In this document: in pieces, positions 25,651-38,840 of the stretch
Numbering within the stretch: position 1 is the stretch's first letter
Layout of the letters: every line of letters begins with the position of its first letter
From: Stichopus chloronotus
Lineage: Eukaryota > Echinodermata > Holothuroidea > Aspidochirotida > Stichopodidae
NCBI GenBank assembly: GCA_021234535.1
Contig: CM037838.1
Location: 20,901,009-20,965,008 of the forward strand
Direction of reading: 5' to 3'
Length of the DNA stretch: 64,000 nucleotides
Made by a program: the position numbers and the translations under genes
The notes under the pieces: model-generated
What the model saw: the letters and a program-made list of their open reading frames with translations, nothing else
What the model was told of the DNA's origin: nothing
Database searches by the model: none

Positions 25651-27600
25651 GTAACTTCACAGCTAGTGTCGTCAGACCGTCAAGGGAAATCTTACATTGG
25701 TTTGAAGGGGGGGGGGGGGGCTGGATTTGGAATTTTTCACTTGAGGCATCAGTTTTATGTCATCATATTGCATAACAGCAAAGTTACAACGCCAAAAAAA
25801 AAAATAATAATATAGGGAATAATTGTAACCTTTGGTACACTTTGGTTTTACCAGATAACTTTACGAAAGTTCTTAAGTACTTTCATTAGGCATGTATCCT
25901 GAACATAATCAGTGGAGGCACCAGGATTTTAGATTGGGGGTGTATGTATGGCAAAATAAACTGTTGGGGGCAGAAAGTTCGCTCGTAGCGTGAAATCGAT
26001 CGTGAGTTTCCAGTGTGGGGTTCAGGGGTCTGTCGTAGGGTGGGGTCCAGATGCAAAGCCCCGAGGCTGGTGGGGTCCAGGGACGAAGTCCACATGATAG
26101 TGTAATTACGTGCTACCATCAGTTGGAGAAGAAATTTTTTTTGACTTTTCAAACTCCCCACATGGCTGGAAACCGCACTTCTTGGGTGTCCTTAGCTGTA
26201 TGTACCCATCAAAGACACACCACAGAGATATGTCTGCAATTCCGTAAGTATGATGAGGAAATCATTAAGTTAATGGTGATAAGCTTTCATCTAACGTATT
26301 TCCATTGACCTATTTTATCGTTTTCGTTAAAACAATCTTACAATCGACGGGATCGAGCAAAATTTTCTTAAAGTCGCATATAGCCTGCATACAGTGGGCC
26401 TACCTAAGTTGGCGGAGCGCCATGTTACCATCAATTAGTTGGCTCGGATCAGTACCGGGAAAAGTTCGCGTGGCTCAAATCATCTCGGGAAATGGCTTTT
26501 CCGAACCCAATTTGTCTGTTTTCCGTAAGATTCCCCTACAAAGAAATACAACTTAAATACGTTCAGATAAAATTATGGGGGGGGGGGGGGTTGAAAATGT
26601 TATTGGTGAACGTGCGTCTATGTCCCATCCTATGACGGCGAAACTGCGTACACACATTCAAAAAGGCGCCTTGAGTTGCAACGTGGAATCCTCTGCTTAA
26701 TTCCAGCAACCAATACGTTGATGAGGTAATAAGTAACGAGTTATTGTCACCTTGATATAGACAAGGTGATAACATTCCTTTGATCACTCAACCCAGTTGC
26801 CCCGGGGTGGGGGAGGGGAGAAATCGACCGGATACAACCAGCTGAACTTGCAGCTACAGCTTTGCTTTATGAGACGAATATCTTTCCCCCGATTGAGAAA
26901 GATGGCCAAGTTTCCCGGTAAGTTCTTAACAGCTCACCGGCATGCATGTATACGGCACTGTCAAAATGTCTTTATTGGCGGGTGCTAACTAGTTAGTGTC
27001 ATATATGGACATTTTACCGTATTCCATGATCTCACCATTCTCAAATATAACATTTCTCCACGCGCTTGAAGACGAGTGAGTATATCCATCCCAGTGATTT
27101 CAGTCATTTCCCAGAAAATGTGATGAACAGTAAAATGGGGTTGTTCCTCTCTTGGTTGAAATTTAGCAGACATGCTGATTAAGTAAGAAGTGATAAATTG
27201 AAGGGAATTTGAGCACAATTTTCCTTCTCGATATTCTCCATCAAAACTCATCAAGCGATATCATTCACTCGAAAAAATGCCCGAATTTCGTTGCAAACAT
27301 TGTCCCAATTTCCAGTTCTGCAGGAATTTTGGCCCACCCTGTCACCCCCCCCCCCCCCGCCTCTATACACCTTCTTAGTTACAGTGCTAAAGATTATGCG
27401 ATGTGTACTGTTCATAGTTTTAGACCCCTATATCTATATCAGTACATGCAGTCAGTAACGCCATCAGGAAAAAGCAGAATCATCTTAGCATAAGCTACAT
27501 ATTTTACGTTATCACCGCATTTTCAGTTCAAGATCTTTTTGATAAAAAGCTTCAGTACAGTACCATGAAATCATTTCCAACTTGTAAGAAAGGAAAAAAT
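25650..27600. other. Intergenic, repeat-like, with long G and C runs
   Basis: Contains G14 at 25707-25720, G14 at 26577-26590 and C14 at 27345-27358. The stretch 25910-26095 (GGGTCCAG modules, TTCGCTCGTAGCGTGAAAT) resembles debris of nonautonomous DNA transposons. No gene was seen. Confidence 0.5.
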
Positions 27601-27707
27601 TCTTTCATTTACGATGGGTCACACTATAATCAGCTTGATTAGCTCTGTTGGCAGACCATCGGCTTTCCAACCGGGAGGTCTTTGGCTCAAAAAAGAAAAA
27701 AAATCTT

Positions 27708-27769
27708 AAAAAAAATGTTTAGGGAAAATGGATCTGCTGCCCTTTGAATTGGTGGTCAGTGTTTATTAA
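27708..27769 (+). repeat. 62-bp direct repeat, left copy
   Basis: Runs from AAAAAAAATGTTTAGGG to TTTATTAA and matches 28143-28204 with two substitutions. It ends at the left TTAA of the element at 27770-28138. Confidence 0.9.
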
Positions 27770-28138
27770 AGAGGCTCATTGAGTTGTTTTGTGAAATTCA
27801 CTCAATTTTTCTAAACCGGTCAAGTTTCCTTCACATACTAATGACAAACAGTCAAACTAAAAGGATCCCAAAGTTTTACATACGTTGGAACATTAATGAG
27901 TGAGTAAACAACGATTAAATTTGGTTTTTGAAACTTTGTCACCAGACATTTTCACATTAGTGCATTCACATGCACACAATCAGAGCAAGTAGCGGTCAAA
28001 AATTCGAAAAAAATTGACAGTTTTCATATAACTATTGGATGTGAAACTTGATTAATTATGCTAATTGTGAGTATTGTCGTGTGTTTGTATACTTCAAAAT
28101 CACCGCAATCTTTACTGATATCAACTCAATGAGCCCCT
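27770..28138. mobile_element. TTAA-flanked inverted-repeat element
   Basis: A 369-bp element. The left end AGAGGCTCATTGAGTTG and the right end (complement AGGGGCTCATTGAGTTG) form 17-bp inverted repeats with one mismatch. TTAA stands at both borders (27766-27769 and 28139-28142). It is noncoding. Confidence 0.85.
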
Positions 28139-28142
28139 TTAA

Positions 28143-28204
28143 AAAAAAAATGTTTAGGGAAAATGGATCTGCTGCCCTCTAAATTGGTGGTCAGTGTTTA
28201 TTAA
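28143..28204 (+). repeat. 62-bp direct repeat, right copy
   Basis: Begins directly after the right TTAA of the element at 27770-28138 and repeats 27708-27769 with two substitutions (CCCTCTAAATT against CCCTTTGAATT). Confidence 0.9.
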
Positions 28205-28312
28205 GGTCTTGGAAAAGGGTTAATGTTTATGTGGATCGTGAACTCATCGGTGAGCGACTTACTGCGTGGCAGCCGTGACATTATGAGCCCCCAGGAGCTA
28301 CGAGAGCAGTTT

Positions 28313-30360
28313 TTTTTTAATGCATCATGGACAACAGATTACATCAGCAGCACTAGGAACATACGATCAGTGTAAAGTTAGCACAAGACTCAACTATTAT
28401 AATTATTATTATTATTTGCACGATAGTCAGAGCATATGTGTGTTGTTTTCAGAATCAATAGCAAAAAGTATTGGCACATGTAACGACACGTGTCCAGGGG
28501 GTTTAAGTTTATATTCCCCTCCCTGCCCATTCGACCCCTTTCTTTTTCATGGGTCTTTGATTTGGTACTGATTATTGTCTTTCGCATCCTACTACGATAA
28601 TGACTAAAACCACAAAAGAAAGGGAGTGCCACCCTCTCTATAGGCTGATGCTAACCTTGACTTTTAACCATGGTGGGGGCAGTATTTTACTTAACCTACT
28701 AAGATAATTATCTTAGTTAACCTATCAGAACCTCCATCAGTTGGCCACGTAAGTAGCTGTGAAGCTTTGCGGTCAATCGAAATAAGTATAGAGATATAGC
28801 GCCACCTGTAAAGAAAAAGTTGCCTTCAGAGGTATCTGTACGGCCGTTGATTCCATTCGAAAGCGGTATACATGAACAACGAGGAACACTTTTCATGCTG
28901 AAGCATACATCCCACTTTTAGAAGAAACATAATTTTACTCACAATTGAAGGGGTTCTTAAATGAAAGAGAATAATTTTTCCCTGCAGGCATTCCAAATCC
29001 CTTGTCAATATAACTCAAGATATTGCAGTTTGAAGAAAGACTTCCCTAGGCAAGAAAGACTCCCAGTTGCCTCGGGTTACTGAAATGCCATATAACAGTA
29101 CCAAATTATTGCAGGAAGTCCTTCTTTTTCTTTGAAATTGAAGTCCTGATTTAACCTTGAAATTTGACATTAGGGAAACTGTAGATTGAGCATTGCAGAT
29201 TTACCTTAAAACATTGTAGAAATTAAGGTCACATCTCTTAAACTACTGTAATGTTTCTTTCATGACAGGCAAAATAACATACAAATACAAAGAATGTTCA
29301 AGAAGTTGTGCCTTGGTGACATCAACACACTCTCGGAATTCCAAAGAGTAACATTAGCGATGACTCCGAATTAAGAATCATCCCTCATTTCACTCCAAAG
29401 GGGTGATTTTTCATTCTTACGATTTTAGAGAGCAGATTTCAAATAAGTAATCAACCATTTAGAAGTAGATTTTATTTGAAAAAAAAAGTCTTAACTTCCA
29501 AATCTAGGGCTAGATATCTCTTCTATTGATTACATTCAGCCTAGTTGTAATTACCACCAACAGAATCTGCAAGGCTGTCAAGTAATCCTTGGGTTTGTCT
29601 CGTTAACGAATATCGTCAAAAGTCATTCAGAGGGGAAGAGCGACCAGACACAATAATGCAATTAAATGGATTTTAGGTTCAAGTTTCCCAATACTTCGTT
29701 TATAACTTCCGAACCCCCTCCTCCAGAAAAGGGGGGGGGGGGAAGCTCCACCTTTTTGCTGGATGTTGATTTACTTTGTGATCTCTCATTGACAGCAAAG
29801 AAACAATGCGAAATTTTCATGTCAAAATGTCAAACAAGTCCATACGTTTAAACGTCGTTGGTATAATTGTCGTAATTAATCTCAAAAATCTAAAATGTTT
29901 GCAAACCAGTTCATAAAATCTGAGTAAACAACTCAAAATGATCTTCAAATTTATTTTTTTTGTTGCCCCCCCCCCCCAGAGTAAGTGACTGATACACTAA
30001 AGAATAAAATGATATGATGCATGTGGTTGTTCATGCTGATATCACGAAATATGATATTAACTAGGCCTACGACGAAACATAGTTAAAATATCGTAAAAAG
30101 AGAATATCAATAATTCATAGATCATGAAAGCTTTGTAGTACTTGAAAGCTATAAATCATAACATGATCGTGACACAACCAAGTTTTTTTTTCATTATTAT
30201 TATTTTATTATTACTTCTAACTTTTCGAAAGGAATAAACCTTAAAGTTGACAGAGCTGAGATCAGATATGTTAGTCCAGTGTATAGTGCCATGAACCCCG
30301 GTGAAGGGGAATTGATCCTTTGCATATAGTAGATGTAAAAAATGTACCTTAGAACTATCA
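28313..30360. other. Intergenic, no gene seen
   Basis: AT-rich DNA with G12 at 29731-29742 and C12 at 29966-29977. No domain was recognised in any frame. Confidence 0.5.
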
Positions 30361-30363
30361 ATC

Positions 30364-30530
30364 AATCAATCTGCCTATCTATCTGCCTATCTATCTATCT
30401 GCCTATCTATCTATCTGCCTATCTATCTATCTATCTGCCTATATCTATCTATCTATCTGCCTATCTATCTATCTATCTGCCTATCTATCTATCTGCCTAT
30501 CTATCTATCTATCTATCTATGTATCTATCT
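30364..30530. repeat. Microsatellite, CTAT with CTGCCTAT interruptions
   Basis: About 165 bp built from CTGCCTAT blocks, each followed by one to four CTAT units. This gives a higher-order pattern rather than a plain tetranucleotide run. The open frame across it (Leu-Ser-Ile-Tyr repeats) is an artefact. Confidence 0.95.
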
Positions 30531-30539
30531 TCTTCGATT

Positions 30540-33500
30540 TAATACATAACTATATCTATAGAGAATTGTACGGAACTGTTTATATGCACAACTTAAGCCA
30601 TATTCAGTTCTTAGCCATTGCGACCTGTTAGACTCGATTTACCTGGATTTACCGTTTGGAACCAGATTTAAGTTTGTTTGACGGTAATAATTCCTTTACT
30701 CTTATATGGTACCGTATACCGTTGGAGCCATACTCTAGCCTAGCCCATAGTGTTAACTTTGATTTGAATATAAGACTATATCTGGATGTATATATTAGCC
30801 CGAGTTATTTCAGGTTTCTACGAAAAGTGTTTACCGCGTGATTCACGTTATTTTATTCACTCACCCACGTAACGGTACCCTGAAATTTTACTATATACCC
30901 CCCCCCCCCCGTAACAACGTGTACGATTCGCGAGATGGGATGTGTATGGGTTGAATTAACAACACATTGGAAGGCATCAACAAGAACAATATACAGGCCT
31001 CTTCCTAAATTGATCCGTTAACCCGATTACCTTCATTGTTTTCCTTCCATCTTTTGGCGCCGGTGACTGCCTGGTATTTTTCTTTCAAAGATAGTGTGTG
31101 ATAAGGTGGTAGTAAACTCCATTTTAAACAGACGATGGTGAATTTAAAGAGAAGGGAACTTGCATACGGACACGTAGATTTTCAACTTGAACAAGACTTG
31201 GATTGTCCGACGCTTTCCTTTGTAAGTTGCATTTCACACTTGGTCGTGGTATTGATGGTACAGTACAAGCAGAAGCCGATGGGGTTGTATTTTAGGGATG
31301 TGCCTCTACATTTCAATTAATACATACAGGTTTGTTGAAAACTATATTCAAGTTCATGGGCGTCGATTTGATTTTGAAAGTGTGTGAGAGGATATCTGAC
31401 ACAAACTCCTTTCCAATCAGTAACGTAACCAAACATTTTATGGGGGAGGGGGGGGGGTGAAGTGGACGGCAGGCAGTGGGTTGAAGGGGGCAACAGTAAT
31501 GACTCATTACTTTATCTTAACTAGCGCGATCACCTGTTCGGGTAGATAATTTTTTTTTAAAGATATACCTGTCAGATTGTGAAAATTGAACTTTCCGGTT
31601 TTTCTGGCATCGTAAATATCAAGATGGTTTTCTTTAAGTTTAGATCACATGTTTGGAAATTCCGCTAAAGACTAGTTTGGTCTTCTATTTTATTTTCTTT
31701 TATTTTCGGGTCACAAAATGCAAAGGAACAAAAGTGTTATTGTTCTGTTCATTAAAAAAGGGGGGGGGGGCAAGGGGGGAGGTGGGATTTGTCATCCGTT
31801 AATTGTCCCCAGCCAGTCCTTTAAATCAACTCCCATGCCACCAAGGACCAACATGCTCACCTTCTCACACTCCCATATCATCCGAAACCCTTCCTCAGTG
31901 AGGATTTGTTTCATTTGTTATAGGCCTAATCTTATTCGGATATTCTAGACAACGTTCACCGCAAAATCCTGTTATCCATTTTAACAACATGTTTAAATGG
32001 AAAGGCAAAGGCCCATTTAGCGTCGATCACAAAAAAGTTGCTTTCAAAAATAAATATTTTATCGCAACTCGTGAAGCAACGGGTACCAGTGAATTACAAT
32101 TACAAGCAGACAATGATTGTAGATTTCGAACGTTTCCTTTTTCTTATCGACCGAACACAGACCTGGCAGCAAACTTTTGAAAAACGAGGGCGCATGGAAT
32201 GTTTGAACTCAACTTCTGGAGAATTTTCCATTGGCATTTCTAGATCACAACCAGACATACAGGGTTATATGAGTGACACGAAAAGTAGAAACGTCAATTG
32301 CGGCCTACCAAGGGGCATATTTGAACATCATGATTTCACTAGCCAACTAGTTAGAACAGTGACAGGAGGCCGGGGGGGGGGGGGATGGAGGGGTAGGCTG
32401 ACCTCTCAGCAGTATTTTTTTTTGTTAGGGGGACCTCAAGAGAGATCGGATTCCACTAAAGTCCAATCAATCCGTCTATCAATCTGTAGGGAGTACTGTC
32501 ATGGATTTTTTTTCTGTTACGCTAAAGACCAGATAGACAGTTGCGCTCCACATAGGTATAGTCTTCCCAAAGTTCCAACTACCATATATAAGTAATGATA
32601 GGCGCTACTTAACCCCCCCCCCCCCCCCCACACCTCACTCAGGAAAGGTGCACCCACACCACTGAGTTGACATCACACTTTGCCAAAAAACTTTGCCACT
32701 AAAACCGATGATACCCTCTTTACGGTATATCAGCTTAACGTGGATTTTAAGTTTTAATCGTTGTAATTTCACATTAGTTCAGTTCATCTGCTTCAAACTA
32801 CAGTAGCTTAAAAGTTTGTCCTCTTTTAGTTAACGCAGTATAATTTAGTGTACAGTGTATCGGAATTTTAAATAACTTAACTTAAATGTGGTTTAGGTTA
32901 GCTCAATTGGTTTAGATATGTCTCGTGTCGACCCCGCACTATACCCTTCTCCCTTTCGTGTGTTCCCATGTGCTGTTATTCCAAGTTCTATTCAGTTCAT
33001 GTTACCATTGTAGTTTCAGCCCAGAGAGAAAAAAAAAAGTTGCCCAGTTATTCTAATTCACATTGTCTCCTATGTCACCAACCACGACTCCAATCAATAA
33101 ATACTCAGTGTTACTTGCATGATCCCTTTTCAGCCTTTTCAGGCAACTTTTTTTTTCAGTTTCGAGATGTGTTCACGATGTCATTGGATATTCATAGCCA
33201 TAACGGTCCTTTACTTTTTTACCAAGCGCAATATCCTTCTTCTTCTTACCCTGCATCAATTCCCTGTTATTATTACTCCAGTCTGTTAAAGTAATCTCAT
33301 TTCCAGGCTTCTGTAACTTTTAATAATAAAGCCCCCTATTAAGTGGCGTCATCATCAAAACTTCACTTCAGCCCCTCTCTCCCTTTTGGTCCCCCTGATT
33401 GCCTGTCACTCGGTCCATAGAGTTTTGAAGCGTCCTTGGACCGTCCGTCATCAAAACAGTCTGTTTAATCCAGCCATTTAACTCGCTGGGTTAATTCCAT

Positions 33501-34500
33501 TATGCAGCGGACTCATTAAAAACTCTTTTGCAGACATATAGAAGCCTGTCGCGATTGAGCTGAGAGGACTAAAGCGATTGCTAACGTTCGATTAGTCCAT
33601 TCTCCATCGAACCCGTTATTGACCCCAGTAAACGATCATTTTACTGCAACAAAAGGACTAGATTAAATCCAGCGGACAGCCTGTCAAAGAGGACTCTCTA
33701 CAAAAACTGTTGGGACTTGCGGAAGCCATTTAACATAAACCTGTCTGGATGTACGATCAGTCCGAAATTGCCAGATCTTGACAAAATAAGCTTCACTGAT
33801 ACTACTCGAAGCAGATTGGTTAACAATGGGCAGACAACATCTCCGGGGGTACATGTTTTGTCGAGAACAAAAGGGCGGGAAAATTGATGTCGCCTGCACA
33901 TTGTGTCGGCGTGGAATAACGTTGAATAAAATGTAACAACAATTGGTCAATAATGAGCTTTCATCACAGACGTGATGGCTCAAACGGTGCTACGATGTTC
34001 GAAACAACTTTGACGGCATGTTTCTAACTTTCATCCGTAATCATTTATAGGAAATTACAAACTTAAAGAGCTGAGACTATTTAAAGGAAAGAATAAAAAA
34101 AAGTGCGGAAGAAAATACGTTACAAATCTCTCTGGTAATGGAAAACTATTAAAAGCAGTTCTGTGAAAGAAAACATTAAGATCGTTTAAAGAAACACTTA
34201 AGATAGCTTTCTGTTTCCTCTCCCAGTCATTACTCTGTGAGATGGGGCAATCGATTTTGCTGTCAGTGTTCAAACGGACAAAAAAACATTAAAAGATAAT
34301 TGTCGGCTTGGTATATAATCTTGCAGATTAGTGACTCAAGATGGAACGTATACGGAAAACAAAACAAAAAAAGCGAAGACGTATTTCGGAAACTTCAAAG
34401 GACTCGGCGGCAAAGATGCAATTATAGTTGTGATAGTATCGTTCTATTTATATACTAAGTAGTGTTGTTGAAGTAGACGTATAGAGTTATGTTATAGGTC
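30540..34500. other. Intergenic, no gene seen
   Basis: Contains C13 at 30898-30910, G10 at 31448-31457, G11 at 31760-31770, G13 at 32372-32384, C17 at 32613-32629 and a tRNA-like relic at 32889-32938. The less repetitive stretch 33470-33680 carries several TAATCC/GATTA-type words. A 185-codon open frame at 32038-32595 crosses a G run and shows no known domain. Confidence 0.5.
32889..32938 (+). other. tRNA-like relic
   Basis: Has a perfect A-box match TAGCTCAATTGG followed after a shortened middle by TCGACCCCGC, which resembles the T-arm of a tRNA. The anticodon arm is incomplete, so this is not a functional tRNA; it may be a SINE fragment. Confidence 0.4.
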
Positions 34501-34510
34501 TACTACCAGC

Positions 34511-34941
34511 GGTCTCCGGACAACTCGGCCCCAAAGACCACTTGGCCCAGACAACTCAGCCCTACTTGAATTGAAGGAGATTCCTTATGAAATAGACTAC
34601 TCACTACATTTCCTATTCTTTGGAATGCCATGGGTTTGCAAAATGTCAAACTAATGATCTCCCATATTCCTTTAAGTTAAACTCGGTGAGCTTTTTCAAG
34701 GTATTGCTTGTTCCTCTTTTCTTAAATGAAAACCTTTGGTTGTCAATTTATTTTACAGCAAGCTTGTCCTTGCCCGCATGATCCCATCTCAAGTAGTGCT
34801 CAGTGATCAGAACTACAACTAACATTAAGTAATCCTTCTTTTAAAGAAAAAAAAAAATCAAACCTGACTGTAGTGTATAAACTGCAAGAGTTATTTAGTA
34901 AATAAACTAGCCTATGCTCGGGGCCGAGTTGTCCGTAAACC
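34511..34941. mobile_element. Nonautonomous element with 8-bp target duplication (hAT-like)
   Basis: A 431-bp element. The 22-bp terminal inverted repeats (34511-34532 and 34920-34941) differ at two positions; the 16 inner bases (CGGACAACTCGGCCCC) match perfectly. The identical 8-mer CTACCAGC flanks it on both sides (34503-34510 and 34942-34949). An 8-bp duplication with short inverted ends is typical of the hAT superfamily. No transposase is encoded. Confidence 0.88.
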
Positions 34942-34949
34942 CTACCAGC

Positions 34950-37900
34950 ATAGTTCAACAGACACAAAATAGACACACATCTATTTGATGCACGAAACAT
35001 CGTTATAATGTCCCTTGACGCATGCAACTACGAGTAATAAGTACCGACGATGACCGACTATAGTCACAACCACGGGCTCATTCCTATGGGGGGGGGGGGG
35101 GAGAGACACGTCCCCCAGCATTTTGATAAGTGGCGGACATAATAGCAAATGTCCCCCCTTCACTTTTCAATTTGGACTGGCGCCCCTGGTCTCAACTCTC
35201 AAATCAATTTATATATTTGTGATTTATTTTATATCTAGGCTATCCCCAAAAATTCGGCAAAGTATTTCTGTGACTTGAATATATGCTGAAGGCGACTTCG
35301 GTTGTCAACCTGGCATGGATATGATCATGAAACTATGCCAATACGACTTTGGGTTCTAAGAAGTCAGTCTGCTTCCTATACATGGCCAGTTGCGTGGCGC
35401 CCGTTTTGGCGCCGGGAGGGGGGGGGGAGGGGGTTCAGGCTCCCTTAACGGTTTCATAAAATTTTTTTTGTCTTAACTGCATTTGAAAACTGTTTTCGTG
35501 TTCAGTTAGTTTATAACGAAAAGTTAAACTGTTTTTTTCAGAAAATATAGCTCAGTTTTGGATTAGGTGTAGGTACACTGGCAGGGTAACTTTTTCTTCA
35601 TGATCTGATGGCTACTTTGAAAAATTTGAAGAAAAAAAAATTAGTTTAATTAGAGTCACAGTCATATTATGACAGCAATGTTACCTGGAAGGTAATCAGT
35701 TATTTAATGAGGTTTTGCCTTACGTTCCTCTACTTTCGCCTTTCCAGTATTTTTCCTTCCAAGACACCGTTTCGTCCTTGGCCAGTCACAATACATAGCG
35801 TGAGTAAAACGTGGGGGGGGGGGAGGGTGGCGCCCCATATGCACAGCTAGTCTTGATGAAAAATTGGTGGAATTAACGTTTTTGTGATAAACGATAGTCA
35901 AGTGTTAAAAATGAATAAAACTGGTGTAGGCGCCTACCGGATATTGCTTGTAAATAGTAAATATGTAAACTGAAAAATGAAATGAATGATTGCCATGAAA
36001 TTCTTCGACTAATTCAAATTGATTTTAATGAAGGTCAAAATGCAATATTTGACGAAATAATTCACATTTAAACGGCTATGTTTAATTGTGTAGTAATTCT
36101 GAAAACGCAACTTTTAGAAAATGGAATAGGCCTATATCTTATCATTCTGTACAGACAAAAACTGGTCGAGATTGCACCAGTTCGCATCTCACCATCATTA
36201 AATCTTAAAATAAGTCCCTCCTAGTCTTTTTCCACCACTCGTCGATGTAAGTCAAGGCACGGGACAACTGTCCAATTATCACTCACAATTCCTCATTGAC
36301 TCCCACCCATAAAAAAGTAATAATATTTTTTTCAGGACTCCCATGTACATAATGGAACATCTTCGGTCGGTGTTAACACAATAACAGATCTTCCACTCCG
36401 TGGGTGAACTGACAGAAATATAGTTGTAGTTTAAGTAAATGTAGGTATCGCACATATGCTAACGAAGATAACTTATGCAAAAAAGAAATGACGAGCGATC
36501 TAAGTGAAAGGGGAGGGGGGCAATTTATGAAACCTGCATGTACATGAAATTTGAGAAAGACGCATAAGGTTGCACATGAATAAAATGTAAGTCTTTTCCC
36601 TTTACTCTCTCATCCCCCATCTGTGTCTCTCCTTACCTCTCCCGTCTTCTTGACCCCATCCTCTCTTTCACTACGCTCCCGTTATACTTCGCTCCCAATT
36701 GTCAGAAAAACGACCGATTTAACGGCAGGCTGAACGATCGAACAGCCAGCCAGCCAGAGGATGCGGGAAACCGGAAATGGAGTAAACGATGAGTAAGCGA
36801 TGAGATAACTCCAAACAACCACCCAGTACGCAACTTGATATCATGCATTTTGACAAGTCTGTCGCCTCTTATCCCTTAGCCTTTCCAAACCAAACACATT
36901 TCGCTGGTACCACGAGATAGAACTTTTTTCAGCTGTTGCATACACTGGGTACAAGGAGATAAAAATAAACTCCAAACGATTTGAGGTTGTAGAACTTTTT
37001 GATCAAAGATACAAAATATCAAACGATTTAACCGAACCTTCTATCTGATAAGATGATTGCACTACTCTATATATTTTATAATAGACCTAAGCATGTGTAT
37101 GAATAGGCATTGGCCTACACGTTTATTAGGACGGGGGGGGGGGGGAGGTGGGGGGATAAAATCCTATATAGGATTGAGCCTGCCGGATGAAGGAAAGGGT
37201 ATAATCATTGTACAAAAAAAGAAGAAAGAAAAAAACAGATACACATTACATACCAGTTGGTGTTGAGAAGGGAAATGCAAAATGAAGAAAGACTATGAAG
37301 AACATAGCACCTAAAAGAACATAATTACATGAAATTCTTTATCAGCAGATTTCATATGCTATATCAATCTAAGACACATCGGTGAAATGTATATTCGAAA
37401 AATAATTTGACTAAGTACCTTGTTGCAATCTGCCTAACCACAGGAATTGTTTTTCACCAAAAAAATACACATTTTTTTTTTTCGTTAAGATCAGCTGTGT
37501 TTCACCCAGTAAAAGGATTGCGCTCAAGTTACTTTTGCAAGTGTAAACAGACAGAAAGAATGCATGATGTAAAATACAGTGGGACATCAAAGACCAACGT
37601 TAGAACCATATGGTATCCAACTGGCAACACGTGCCGTGGGGATGCTATAGTGGTCTAGATATACGATAAGCTCCCACCCCCCCCCCCCTTCATCGCTCCT
37701 CCCAAACGTGCACACTTAGTAGGGCTTAGATAGATTTCTATCAATTGACTAAAAAAAAAGGTATTTTATTTTCACCCCCCAACTAGACGTCATTACTATC
37801 ATTACTAGGACTGAATTTGTTCTGTTATTTTGTTTGGATGCGATACCCATCCGATGAGGCTTATATATCATTTTTTTTGTATATATGCAAATACACTGTC

Positions 37901-38840
37901 TTATATAGCAAAGGAAGAACCCCCCTCAAAACGAAAGAAGATACAGATAAATGAATAGATATATACTTTTACACATTCCAATCCTTCTTTGAGTGATTCA
38001 ATCAAGTCCCCACCAGACCACAATCTATCTCAGTCCTTATTCACTTCATTCCCACCCCCATCTACCTGCACTGACCCTCTACCCACCCTCCTATACCCAC
38101 TCACTCGTCTACCGTACCCGCCCCCACCCACTATACCAATATCTCACCAATAAAGATTTTTGGTGAGTTTCATGTTATTCCATCTATTTCTGTGATTGTT
38201 TTCCGTCCTCCCAATGATCGCGTGAAATATACGAATGCGCAAGTTTGCCGTTGCCGTATAGAGAGACTTTGGTTCGTGGGTCACATGTGAATGATCAAAA
38301 CCTGTAAGCTATACATTGTTGATACGTTTCAGAAGAAGACGCGTTGCATACTTACGTTTGTGCTCTGCTACGATGTATTATTATTTCCTTTAATCATTAA
38401 TATTCTGTTGTATTCTGTCGCCAAATTGCTTTCGAACTTTTGCTGCATAGTCAACGCTTTATTAGTACTGATATGGACTTTGTTGAGTGATGTTAATGGG
38501 GGCGGGGGGGGGGGAGGGGTAAGGGTGGAGACGATGGTTGGGAGGGGCTGATGGCGGTGACAGATATGAAAACGTTCATTTCATTATTTTCTTGTCAAAT
38601 CCCCAATTCACTGTGTCCCACCCGTGCTCTTGTCACTGAAAATAACTCCCAATATCTAAAAGTCACTCACTCATACGAACGTGACGTTGAAGGAAATTTT
38701 GTACTTCTTTCTGTACTTAGTAGTACGTTCATGTTAACGAGGTTATGCGTCCGTCGATCCCGTATAAGACGTACAAAGTCGAACCAATCTTTTTTTTTTC
38801 TCTGGTTGGTCTGGACAATGTAACATTTGTATATCCTACC
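34950..38840. other. Intergenic, repeat-rich, no gene seen
   Basis: Contains G14 at 35088-35101, G10 at 35418-35427, G11 at 35813-35823, G13 at 37133-37145, C12 at 37677-37688 and G11 at 38504-38514. TGGCGCC-containing repeat debris lies near 35170-35430 and 35828. No protein domain was recognised. Confidence 0.5.

Larger units (their letters stand above)
27625..28312 (+). mobile_element. tRNA-derived SINE-like element, interrupted
   Basis: A tRNA-like head at about 27630-27690 has an A-box-like TAGCTCTGTTGG (27640-27651), an anticodon-arm-like ATCGGCTTTCCAACCGGGAGG and a weak B-box-like segment. It is followed by a body beginning TGTTTAGGGAAAATGGATC. The body is broken by a TTAA-flanked element (27770-28138). 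Part of it is repeated on the far side (28143-28204) and then continues to a CCCAGGAGCTACGAGAGCAG segment and a T-run near 28312. SINE status is inference from the tRNA-like head. Confidence 0.6.

Noticed and set aside
27630..27690. Functional tRNA gene
   Set aside because: The A box has a mismatch, the B box is poor and the acceptor stem does not pair. It fits a SINE head better.
30342..30542. 66-codon open frame of Leu-Ser-Ile-Tyr repeats
   Set aside because: It is a translation of the CTAT/CTGC microsatellite.
32038..32595. 185-codon open frame on the plus strand
   Set aside because: It crosses a G13 run and a T-rich tract, has no recognisable domain, and its start and end show no gene context. 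It is most likely a chance open frame.
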